This document shows, piece by piece, positions 36,060-41,575 of a stretch of DNA of 41,575 nucleotides (position 1 is its first letter; every line of letters begins with the position of its first letter). The notes under the pieces were generated by a model. That model searched no databases. It was not told the DNA's origin and was given only the letters and a program-made list of their open reading frames with translations. The position numbers and the translations under genes are program-made. Source of the stretch: a virus; the IMG/VR virus record IMGVR_UViG_3300036859_000167, positions 1 to 41,575 of that record. The stretch is one strand, 5' to 3'.

Positions 36060-36485
36060 CTATCCCCCTCCCTGTTCACGGAGGGGGAGGGAGAAGATGG
36101 TGACCCGACACTGATTGGTTAGTTCATCCGACCACGCGATGTGAATCTCTTCCGCCAATCGGTCGTTCTCAATGACACCGTGCGCTTGCAGGAGGTCGGA
36201 AACCCCCTTCTCGAAATTACCGAGGTCGGCTTTAGTGCCCGTGCGGCTAATCTCGATGTGGAGTCGATAGCGGCCGTGGACGCAGCCAGGATGCTGTTCG
36301 ATGAGTGCCCAGCCGGCTTCGTTGATCCATGCTTTGTAGGCGGCAGTCGTGCGCAGCGAGCCCTGCCCGTTGCCGGCCCACAGACGGTTCACGCTGATCG
36401 GCATGGGGAGGTCCAGCATCAGGGCATCGACAGCGTGACGCTTCGGAGCCGGACCCTTCAATCGTGCGGCTAGGCCGGTGCTCAC
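36060..36485 (-). CDS. rusA: RusA Holliday-junction resolvase
   Basis: The 141-residue protein matches RusA: LPMPISVNRLWAGNGQG (26-42) at the start, KAWINEAGWAL, RYRLHIEISR, KADLGNFEKGVSDLLQAHGVIENDRLAEEIHIAWSD (85-120). Asp87, Asp97 and Asp108 are the expected catalytic acids of the dimeric enzyme, which cuts four-way junctions formed in replication and recombination. The GTG at 36485 overlaps the previous stop (GTGA); a longer frame upstream is a shadow. The stop is immediately followed by the methyltransferase start (TAGATG). Confidence 0.9.
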   Translation of the reverse strand: MSTGLAARLKGPAPKRHAVDALMLDLPMPISVNRLWAGNGQGSLRTTAAYKAWINEAGWALIEQHPGCVHGRYRLHIEISRTGTKADLGNFEKGVSDLLQAHGVIENDRLAEEIHIAWSDELTNQCRVTIFSLPLREQGGG

Positions 36486-36817
36486 GCTGCGTCCCTCCCC
36501 TTCCGCACGAGAAGGCGGTATTCCCAGAGGCCCGCGCCGCGATGCCGCCGCTCTACGGTGTGAGCACCCCAACGCGGTTTGCGAAAATCTCGGAGGCGGG
36601 CTGATATGGCGCTTTCCGAATCCGCATTGTCAGCGAAGCCGAAAATGGCTGATTTGATCTGATTGAGCGAACGCCACTCGCCGTCGCGCATTACCTTGAA
36701 TACGCGGAGCCATTGCCCGGTGAGCCGCACGAAATCCCGCGGTGCTGAGTATGTCTCGCCGTCGAATGCCTTGCTCGGCGGAGGTAGGTTCGTGGCGTTG
36801 GACCAGAGGCGGCTCAT
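36482..36817 (-). CDS. Winged-helix-type phage protein
   Basis: The 111-residue basic protein contains RLTGQWLRVFKVMRDGEWRSLNQIKSAIFGFADNADSESAISARLRDFRKPRWGAHTVERRHRGAGLWEYRLLV. 'VFxVMxDGxWRSLxxI' followed by 'SExAISARLRDxRKxxxGxHxVxRRxRGxGxxEYRL' is the pattern of small phage winged-helix DNA-binding proteins. It is probably a DNA-binding protein active in replication or regulation. It overlaps the upstream membrane gene by ATGA. Confidence 0.73.
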   Translation of the reverse strand: MSRLWSNATNLPPPSKAFDGETYSAPRDFVRLTGQWLRVFKVMRDGEWRSLNQIKSAIFGFADNADSESAISARLRDFRKPRWGAHTVERRHRGAGLWEYRLLVRKGRDAA

Positions 36818-36960
36818 GCTTCGCTGTCCGCGTCGTCACCAGCAGGCAACAGCCAGCGCTCAAGGAGCGGCACCAGCACGAACAGGAACAGAAACCAGAC
36901 AACGAACGTCACGGCTGCCCCAATCGCGATAATGGCTAGCAACAGTTCAAGTCCGCTCAT
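36814..36960 (-). CDS. Small single-pass membrane protein (48 aa)
   Basis: This short gene encodes MSGLELLLAIIAIGAAVTFV and continues as VWFLFLFVLVPLLERWLL, one long membrane helix, then an acidic tail PAGDDADSEA. It overlaps the next gene by ATGA (36814-36817), and GGAAACGAG lies before its ATG. The composition is typical of a real membrane protein. Function is unknown. Confidence 0.62.
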   Translation of the reverse strand: MSGLELLLAIIAIGAAVTFVVWFLFLFVLVPLLERWLLPAGDDADSEA

Positions 36961-36990
36961 CTCGTTTCCCATCTCCTGTGTCGGTGGGGG

Positions 36991-37437
36991 TCAGAACTGG
37001 GCGAGGACGACAACCTGCATTTTCAGGTCGCGAACGCGGGCCGCTTCGAGGTAGACTGGCTTGTCCTTGTTCGCCTTCTTGTCCTCGGTCTTGAGGCGTA
37101 TTTCGTTGTGCTTCGCGAGCAGGCCGTTGATGTCCACCTCGAAGAACAATTCCTGATCCGTCAGGTCGGTGATCTTCTCGTCGCCGCGATAGAGCAGGCG
37201 GTTTTCGAGGGGCAGATTGATGTTCGGGTCAACGATGAACACCTTGACGAGACGGGTCGAGAAATCGGCCACGCGGGCCTCCTGTTGGGGTTCGTGTTGG
37301 AATAGTCTGCCGACGACTTTGTCTGCTTGCTTCGCATCCCAGCCGGCGAAATCATGCGCCGCCGTTGGCAAGCCAAACGACGCTAGGTTCAGCGCGTTGG
37401 CGTAGCTGCTTGCCGATATGGTCGGTGTTTCGAGCAT
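36991..37437 (-). CDS. Conserved-type phage protein, unknown function
   Basis: The 148-residue product contains FAGWDAKQADKVVGRLFQHEPQQEARVADFSTRLVKVFIVDPNINLPLENRLLYRGDEKITDLTDQELFFEVDINGLLAKHNEIR and ends MQVVVLAQF. No catalytic or membrane motif is seen. The ATG at 37437 has AGGAG 6 nt upstream. The operon position near the start of the replication arm suggests an early function. The long stretch without charge bias implies a compact, folded protein. Confidence 0.67.
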   Translation of the reverse strand: MLETPTISASSYANALNLASFGLPTAAHDFAGWDAKQADKVVGRLFQHEPQQEARVADFSTRLVKVFIVDPNINLPLENRLLYRGDEKITDLTDQELFFEVDINGLLAKHNEIRLKTEDKKANKDKPVYLEAARVRDLKMQVVVLAQF

Positions 37438-37446
37438 CACTTCTCC

Positions 37447-37953
37447 TCAGTCTTTGTCGGTGGCTTCAGCCACGGCGCTATTGCCAGCGCCCAGCGAGCG
37501 CGCCGCATCGAGGAGCGCAGCAACATCGTGGCGATGAAAGTCCGCGTCCGTCGAAGAAAGACGGGCGGCGATTCCTTGGTAGAGCGCAGCGAGTTCGCTT
37601 GCTTGGTCACGGGCCTTGGCCTCCTTCCGGCGGCGTTCCGCATCACGTCGCCGTAGATCATCCGCGGCGACGGCGGACCACGATCCCGCCTCGCCGTACC
37701 AGGCTGCGCGAAGCCGCCAGAACGGTGGCCGTTTCAACGCCTCCCATGCGCGTCTCTGTTGCGCCTTGATCGTCTCCCCCGGCTGAACCGGGCTTGCCGC
37801 ATGCTGGACGATCCGGCGCATTTCCAATGCTAGGGCGGTCACAACTAACTCCTTGCGATCGCTATGCGAATTGAACGACTTCTGGTCGCGCATTCCCGAC
37901 ATCTCCTCGACTACGTTGAGCGTCGAGGGAGCGGACAGGTGGTTCGCTTGCAT
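37447..37953 (-). CDS. Early phage protein, unknown function
   Basis: The 168-residue product is rich in Ala and Arg with a central segment ETIKAQQRRAWEALKRPPFWRLRAAWYGEAGSWSAVAADDLRRRDAERRRKEAK, typical of an early protein family of rhizobial phages ('GETxKAQxRRAWxALxRPxFWR...WHGEAGSWS'). An ATG at 37893 (MRDQKSF) with GAGGAG upstream may be the true start instead of 37953. It is the first gene of the leftward replication block after the 490-nt non-coding region. Confidence 0.65.
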   Translation of the reverse strand: MQANHLSAPSTLNVVEEMSGMRDQKSFNSHSDRKELVVTALALEMRRIVQHAASPVQPGETIKAQQRRAWEALKRPPFWRLRAAWYGEAGSWSAVAADDLRRRDAERRRKEAKARDQASELAALYQGIAARLSSTDADFHRHDVAALLDAARSLGAGNSAVAEATDKD

Positions 37954-38443
37954 CGCGCACCCGGCAGGGCTTGGCGGTCACAGCCGAGGCGCGAGAAATT
38001 GGGGATGGCGAAGAATGTGCAGACACAAACATCAGGGCTTTCAGCCGATCGGCGAAGCCGCGCTGATGGTGGTCGCGAGATTGAGCCGGCCGGGCGCCGC
38101 GAGGGCGGGCTGGGAGCTGCACCCGGCCGGTCATGCGGGCGTGGTCAGGCCCCGCCGCATGCATGAATGAATTCCCCCATCGGACTCCGGGCGGGAGGGC
38201 AACCATCGCCCGATGGGGGGTCTCGGCGCTTCCCGCGAGAGATGCGCCAAGGGGAATTGAGAAACCCGGTCGCCGCCGCGCCGGGCTGAGAGAGGGTCGG
38301 GCGGAAACGTGCCCCCGTGCCGTCCGACCCTCGGAATTTTGTGAGGCGGTTAACCCTATCGCCCGCGATGGCAGGGGATGGCGGAAACGTGAATATTGCC
38401 CGGCTGACAAGTGTTGGTAGTATCGGTTCGGGAGGGTTGAGAC
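37954..38443. other. 490-nt non-coding region with stacked inverted repeats
   Basis: No convincing gene is seen. Three inverted repeats follow in order: CCCCCATCGG/CCGATGGGGG at 38174-38183 and 38210-38219; CCCGG/CCGGG around 38264-38286; and GAGGGTCGG/CCGACCCTC at 38292-38300 and 38324-38332, followed on the plus strand by GGAATTTTG. The 12-bp word GGCGGAAACGTG occurs at 38300-38311 and 38380-38391. The stretch lies between the leftward operon and the plus-strand gene at 38444. It could encode a structured small RNA, contain an origin, or carry regulator sites. Confidence 0.5.
38396..38423 (+). promoter_or_regulatory. Candidate promoter of the plus-strand gene at 38444
   Basis: TTGCCC at 38396-38401 and TAGTAT at 38418-38423 are separated by 16 nt and lie 21 nt upstream of the ATG, with GGAGGG as ribosome-binding site at 38431-38436. 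The arrangement is a plausible sigma70-type promoter. Confidence 0.45.
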
Positions 38444-38734
38444 ATGCCGAGGAAAGAAACGGCAAGCGAGCCCGAGATGCTCGCGGGGGATGTCTGCCCC
38501 GAGTTCCACGCTGACTTTGCCAAGCTGGACGTGATGGCCGGCGGCGTGAAAATCTGGGCCTACAGCGATCAGCACGACCCAGTTGCCGACACGACCAGCC
38601 GCATACGGGCGGTCATTCTGGCTTTGCCGATCCCGGCCTTCGATATGTTCCTGGCGGATTGCTTGCGAATAAGAGCGAAGCTCCTGCACATGAACGGCGA
38701 CAGCGAGCCCCGGACCTTGCGTTCCCTTGAGTAG
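38444..38734 (+). CDS. Plus-strand protein next to the immunity region
   Basis: The 96-residue product MPRKETASEPEMLAGDVCPEFHADFAKLDVMAGGVKIWAYSDQHDPVADTTSRIRAVILALPIPAFDMFLADCLRIRAKLLHM has no domain I recognise. It ends 5 nt before the convergent stop of the Cro-like gene, and the leftward promoter reads antisense through it. GGAGGG precedes the start. It could be a gene of the lysogenic state or a regulator of the leftward arm; position is the only hint. Confidence 0.62.
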   Translation: MPRKETASEPEMLAGDVCPEFHADFAKLDVMAGGVKIWAYSDQHDPVADTTSRIRAVILALPIPAFDMFLADCLRIRAKLLHMNGDSEPRTLRSLE

Positions 38735-38739
38735 CGCCG

Positions 38740-38949
38740 TCATGCGGCAGCCGTTTGCTTGGGGGAGGGGTAGGCGTCTGGCGGAACCTTCCCCTTGGAT
38801 ATGCGGGCGATCTTGTTCGCCAGTTCCCAAGACGGACGGGCCTTGCCGTGCCTCAGTTTTGTAATGGTCGAACGTTCACGGCCGACCGCTTCGGCGAGCT
38901 GCCGGTCGGTCATCTTTTCGGCGAGCATGAACGTTTCCAGCGGGGTCAT
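38740..38949 (-). CDS. Cro-like XRE-family repressor
   Basis: The 69-residue protein contains a full helix-turn-helix: LETFMLAEKMTDRQLAEAVGRERSTITKLRHGKARPSWELANKIARIS, with the recognition helix RSTITKLRHG. Size, position and orientation (divergent from the larger repressor, first gene of the leftward arm) suit a Cro-type protein that shuts off the repressor promoter when the phage goes lytic. Its own promoter holds the 15-bp operator. Confidence 0.84.
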   Translation of the reverse strand: MTPLETFMLAEKMTDRQLAEAVGRERSTITKLRHGKARPSWELANKIARISKGKVPPDAYPSPKQTAAA

Positions 38950-38959
38950 GTCGGCTAAA

Positions 38960-39014
38960 GTGGATCACATCCACGTGGATGTCAAGCACGATGTGGATGT
39001 GAGGACGTGGATTC
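38960..39014. promoter_or_regulatory. Left operator region between the divergent XRE genes
   Basis: GTGGATCACATCCAC at 38960-38974 overlaps the 16-bp perfect palindrome ACATCCACGTGGATGT at 38967-38982. GTGGATGTGA recurs at 38993-39002 and GTGGAT at 39007-39012. On the minus strand a consensus TTGACA (plus 38980-38985) lies upstream of the operator, placing the operator between -35 and -10 of the Cro-like gene promoter. A GATTC (GANTC class) lies at 39010-39014. Confidence 0.8.
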
Positions 39015-39041
39015 AAGTTCACAGGGGTCGAAGATGCCCGC

Positions 39042-39377
39042 ATGCCAGCTCGCCCCCATCATCGCCGCCGACTCCGACGCCACTACCTGAAGGAATGGCG
39101 GGAGTATCGCGGGCTCAGCCAGGAACAGGGGGCGGAGCGGCTGGGCCTATCCCGGACGCAACTTTCCAAGATAGAGAACCTGAAAAGCCCGTATTCCCAA
39201 GCACTTCTGGAAGCTGCAGCGGATGCCTACCAATGTGAGCCCGCCGACCTGATAATGCGCAATCCGGCGGTTCAAGGCGCGCCGTGGTCGATCTATGAAA
39301 GCCTGAAAAAGGCCCCTGAACCGACCCAGCGGCAGATACAGACGATCATAGAAACCCTACTGAAAACAGGCTCTTAG
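39042..39377 (+). CDS. CI-like XRE-family repressor
   Basis: The 111-residue protein has a basic N-terminus and a classical HTH: YLKEWREYRGLSQEQGAERLGLSRTQLSKIENLKSPYSQALLEAAADAYQCEPADLI. The recognition helix is SRTQLSKIEN. The C-terminal part (SLKKAPEPTQRQIQTIIETL) is a short helix, probably for dimerisation. There is no LexA-type protease domain, so RecA-driven cleavage is not expected and induction must use another route. Operators flank the gene on both sides (38960-39012 and 39420-39434). Confidence 0.83.
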   Translation: MPARPHHRRRLRRHYLKEWREYRGLSQEQGAERLGLSRTQLSKIENLKSPYSQALLEAAADAYQCEPADLIMRNPAVQGAPWSIYESLKKAPEPTQRQIQTIIETLLKTGS

Positions 39378-39408
39378 AAAAAATGCGTTCATAGCATCCA
39401 CTTTTCTA

Positions 39409-39437
39409 TTGCCTTTTGTGTGGATGTGATCCACATT
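39409..39437 (+). promoter_or_regulatory. Rightward early promoter with embedded operator
   Basis: TTGCCT at 39409-39414 and CACATT at 39432-39437 are 17 nt apart and enclose GTGGATGTGATCCAC at 39420-39434, which is the reverse complement of the left operator at 38960-38974. The operator therefore has the same orientation relative to both promoters. An ATCCAC half-site lies at 39396-39401. The repressor should block RNA polymerase directly at this promoter. Confidence 0.75.
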
Positions 39438-39465
39438 GCTCCCATAGCCACACGGGAGCCGCGTC

Positions 39466-39672
39466 ATGCCCTTCAAGCACCAGACCGAGAGCTACCGGAC
39501 CCGCAAGGGCATCCGGTACGAGTGCGACGGCGACATCATCAACGAGGCCGATGGCGACCTGAAGCGTCAGGCGATCATGCGGGTCGCAGCCCTTCGCAAG
39601 TCTGGCCTGCGGGCATTCTTCGCGCGGCAGGACGGCGGCTGGTACCGCGTGTTTCGGGCGGAGGTCCGCTGA
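39466..39672 (+). CDS. First gene of the rightward early operon
   Basis: The 68-residue product MPFKHQTESYRTRKGIRYECDGDIINEADGDLKRQAIMRVAALRKSGLRAFFARQDGGWYRVF is small, charged and soluble, with GGGAG at the right distance upstream. It is the first gene after the operator-bearing promoter, where lambdoid phages often carry early regulators or host-takeover proteins. No motif is recognised. Confidence 0.7.
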   Translation: MPFKHQTESYRTRKGIRYECDGDIINEADGDLKRQAIMRVAALRKSGLRAFFARQDGGWYRVFRAEVR

Positions 39673-39673
39673 C

Positions 39674-39982
39674 ATGGATACCCTCACCCAGCGGGACACC
39701 GCTTCTCTCGTGATTTCCGGATGGCAGTCCGACTGGCTCGGCGACCGCATGGCGGCACAGGCCCGCGAAATGCTGCCGGCACGGCATCCGGTCCAGTTGA
39801 ACCCCGGCAACCCGGTCTACCTGCTCGAATACGTCCACGGCGTGCTGATCACCAGCGGTGGACCCTACTGGAACGCCGATGTCGCCAAGCAGGCTTCCGA
39901 TGTCGGGAAGTGGATCGAACTTCCGGATGGCGCTGGTTGGAGAAGCGAGGACGGACGCACTCTTATTCAGGCGGATGCGTGA
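39674..39982 (+). CDS. Early phage protein, unknown function
   Basis: The 102-residue product MDTLTQRDTASLVISGWQSDWLGDRMAAQAREMLPARHPVQLNPGNPVYLLEYVHGVLITSGGPYW has no known motif. It starts 2 nt after the previous stop, overlaps the next start by TGATG, and is probably soluble. Confidence 0.68.
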   Translation: MDTLTQRDTASLVISGWQSDWLGDRMAAQAREMLPARHPVQLNPGNPVYLLEYVHGVLITSGGPYWNADVAKQASDVGKWIELPDGAGWRSEDGRTLIQADA

Positions 39983-40314
39983 TGGGTGAGCGCAAAGAAC
40001 TCGGCAGCATCAAGAAAGCCGACTTTGGTTGGGGTGGCTATCAGGACGCAATGCTCGGTTTTTCGTTCGAGCTTGGCGGACAGTCATGGGGCGTTAGCGA
40101 CTTCAAGGGCGCATGGGGCATCGAGCGCACAGACCGGGCCCAGTGGACCGAAGCTGATCGTATCGGAGAACTCGGCAACGCCTCGCTGTTCGTGCGCGAG
40201 CTACTGACCAAGGCGAAGAAGCAGCGCGTCGCTCAACTGGTTGGCGTCCCGATCGAGGTCACGTTTGAGAGCAACACGCTCAAGAGTTGGCGCGTGTTGG
40301 AGGAGGTTCTGTGA
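39982..40314 (+). CDS. Early phage protein, conserved-type
   Basis: The 110-residue product has ADFGWGGYQDAMLGFSFELGGQSWGVSDFKGAW near the N-terminus and GVPIEVTFESNTLKSWRVLEEVL at the end. The order 'GGYQDAxxGxxFxLGGxxWGVxDFxGxW' and 'PIEVTFExNxLKSWRVLxEV' is a recurrent early phage family of unknown function. It starts in TGATG overlap and ends in GTGA overlap. Confidence 0.77.
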   Translation: MGERKELGSIKKADFGWGGYQDAMLGFSFELGGQSWGVSDFKGAWGIERTDRAQWTEADRIGELGNASLFVRELLTKAKKQRVAQLVGVPIEVTFESNTLKSWRVLEEVL

Positions 40315-40541
40315 ATATCCCCCTCCGCAAGACCACCGCCGCCCCGACAGCCGCCGAACTGGACGTTCTGCAACTTTACGAAACCATCGCGCTTGTCGCC
40401 AACGACCTGACCGCCGCAGCGGATTCCATCTACGCCGCTCACCTGATGCACGCTCGCCCGACTGAGAATGTGCTTGCCACCGCCCGTTCAGCCGCAGAGC
40501 GGGCAATCGCTGCCATAGACGCATGCGGGGGGAGGCGGTGA
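40311..40541 (+). CDS. Small helical phage protein
   Basis: The 76-residue product starts at GTG 40311 in a GTGA overlap: NIPLRKTTAAPTAAELDVLQLYETIALVANDLTAAADSIYAAHL. It is almost wholly helical and ends in ERAIAAIDACGGRR. No function is recognised. Confidence 0.62.
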   Translation: MNIPLRKTTAAPTAAELDVLQLYETIALVANDLTAAADSIYAAHLMHARPTENVLATARSAAERAIAAIDACGGRR

Positions 40542-40966
40542 TGTGCGAGAAGGTCAGTCCATTCGTTCCCGGCGCTCGTGTCGCAATCGCTTCGACCAAT
40601 GGCTGGTATCGCCCCCGCTACGCCGAAGCTTTTGTCGAGAAGGCCCATAAGAGCGGGCGCTTCACTCTCAAGGGCAGTTCGCAACAGTGGCGTCCCCACG
40701 AGCCGCAAGGTGATTATCGCAAGACCTGGGAGGCCACGCAGACGGGTGATGGCTGGTCGCGCCAGAGTTTGAAGATTTGGGACGCAAGCACCGACGCCGA
40801 GATAAGCGCCGCAATCGCCGAAGAGAAGCGCGAAATGCGCGTCCAAGCCATCGTCAAGCGGCTGGATAGGCGCGACGCCGCCCAACACATCACCGAAGCC
40901 GCGCTCGATCAAATCGAGGCAGCGCTGTTCGTCCCCTCCCCCACCCCGAATAGCGAGGAGTCCTAG
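40541..40966 (+). CDS. Early phage protein, unknown function
   Basis: The 141-residue product MCEKVSPFVPGARVAIASTNGWYRPRYAEAFVEKAHKSGRFTLKGSSQQWRPHEPQ begins with an SH3-like strand set ('PGARVAIxSxxGW...VxKxxKSGRFTLxG') and ends with helical parts (AAIAEEKREMRVQAIVKRLD). The start at 40541 follows GGAGG by 6 nt and overlaps the previous stop (TGATG). It lies before erf and is likely to be soluble. Function is unknown. Confidence 0.72.
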   Translation: MCEKVSPFVPGARVAIASTNGWYRPRYAEAFVEKAHKSGRFTLKGSSQQWRPHEPQGDYRKTWEATQTGDGWSRQSLKIWDASTDAEISAAIAEEKREMRVQAIVKRLDRRDAAQHITEAALDQIEAALFVPSPTPNSEES

Positions 40967-41010
40967 CCGTGTCCCAACAGGAAGTGACGCTGGCGGAACG
41001 GAGGAACAGC

Positions 41011-41575
41011 ATGAACGCGCAACCGAAGCAGGAAGTCATTCCGGCCACTGCCCAACAGGCGCCGGCAGTGAGCGCCGATCTCGCCTTTGTCCAGATGGTG
41101 GAGCGCCTTGCGCTCGCCGACAACGTGGACGTGGACAAGCTCGACCGCATGCTGGCGATGAAGGAGCGCGTGGACGCCAGGATGGCCGAGAACGCCTTCA
41201 ACGCGGCGATGGCCGAGGCGCAGAAGGAAATGCGGGCAGTCGCGCCAGATCGCGACAACTCGCAGACCCGGAGCAGGTATGCCACCTACGCCGCGCTGGA
41301 TCACGCCCTGCGGCCGACCTACACGAAGCACGGCTTCGCCCTCAGCTTCGATACTGGCGACGCGCCCGCTGCGGATGTCGTCCGCGTGCTCTGCTACGTC
41401 ACCAATGCCGGCTTCAAACGCACTTACAAGGTGGACATGCCGGCGGACGGCAAGGGCGCCAAGGGCGGCGACGTGATGACGAAGACCCATGCCGCCGGAG
41501 CCGCGTTCTCCTACGGTGCCCGCTATCTCCTGAAGATGATCTTCAACGTCGCGGTTGGCGAGACCGATGATGACG
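41011..41575 (+). CDS. erf: ERF-family single-strand annealing protein, N-terminal part
   Basis: The gene runs off the window end and continues at base 1. ATG at 41011 has GGAGG about 7 nt upstream. GTG at 40969 is in frame, but its upstream signal is weaker. Residues 22-75 form two helices, and the ERF core begins QKEMRAVAPDRDNSQTRSRY, ATYAALDHALRPTYTKHGFALSF (91-113), followed by a strand LCYVTNAGFKRTYKVDMP and the Gly-rich turn leading to the C-terminal half. The protein works with the downstream exonuclease and NinB. The same 127 bases appear at both window ends, so the last 42 codons here are counted twice. Confidence 0.92.
   Translation, partial: MNAQPKQEVIPATAQQAPAVSADLAFVQMVERLALADNVDVDKLDRMLAMKERVDARMAENAFNAAMAEAQKEMRAVAPDRDNSQTRSRYATYAALDHALRPTYTKHGFALSFDTGDAPAADVVRVLCYVTNAGFKRTYKVDMPADGKGAKGGDVMTKTHAAGAAFSYGARYLLKMIFNVAVGETDDD
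41449..41575. repeat. Right copy of 127-bp terminal direct repeat
   Basis: This is identical to bases 1-127. Removing one copy joins the two halves of the ERF gene in frame and gives a 41,448-bp circle. Confidence 0.93.

Noticed and set aside
37862-38830. Long minus-strand open frame of 322 codons
   Set aside because: It runs through the inverted-repeat region and across three genes in other frames; the translation is rich in Arg, Pro and Ser without motif, as expected for a shadow in high-G+C DNA.

Overview
The window is a complete temperate phage genome, opened inside a gene. Bases 1-127 are repeated exactly at 41449-41575, so the molecule closes into a circle of 41,448 bp, and the ERF recombinase gene cut by the window ends (41011-41575 plus 1-354) becomes one intact 263-residue gene. 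High G+C, a GcrA-type regulator, and an attP core matching the 3' half of a tRNA-Lys(CTT) gene point to an alphaproteobacterial, probably Hyphomicrobiales (rhizobial), host. Head and tail gene order follows phage P22: small terminase, large terminase, portal, scaffold, capsid, gp4-like, gp10-like, three ejection proteins, fibres, tailspike. A short-tailed (podovirus) particle is therefore expected.

Layout. (1) Immunity region, about 38.4-39.5 kb: a small Cro-like XRE protein (minus) and a 111-residue XRE repressor (plus). The same 15-bp operator lies between the -35 and -10 of the leftward and the rightward promoter. (2) Rightward early operon, 39.47 kb through the circle junction to 5.55 kb: small unknown genes, ERF annealing protein, YqaJ/lambda-type exonuclease, NinB, HNH nuclease, more small genes, DUF4326 protein, excisionase-like protein, tyrosine integrase, then attP. 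(3) A short plus-strand accessory block next to attP (5.7-6.8 kb) with a T5orf172/GIY-YIG-type protein and two small genes. (4) Leftward early operon, 37.95 down to 30.7 kb: small genes, RusA resolvase, m5C methyltransferase, m6A methyltransferase, GcrA, a DnaA-domain-IV-like protein, other DNA-binding proteins, and a last gene in the position of a late regulator. (5) Leftward late genes, 30.6 down to 6.85 kb: packaging, head, ejection, fibres, tailspike, then a lysis module with an RlpA-like enzyme, a membrane-anchored amidase, a holin candidate and small membrane proteins.

The control logic looks lambda-like in mirror image: one early arm carries recombination and integration, and the other carries replication followed by late genes. 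Three intrinsic terminators in the late operon sit only 14-17 nt upstream of start codons. This leaves no room for promoters and suggests read-through control, with the gene at 30697-31203 as the natural candidate regulator.

The observations most worth following are a 277-codon reading frame nested inside the m5C methyltransferase gene that encodes a recognisable WPTP-repeat protein, the GcrA/m6A-methyltransferase pair, the terminator-before-start pattern, and several structured non-coding stretches (7936-8260, 32239-32320, 37954-38443). Functions given for small genes without recognisable motifs are deliberately left open.
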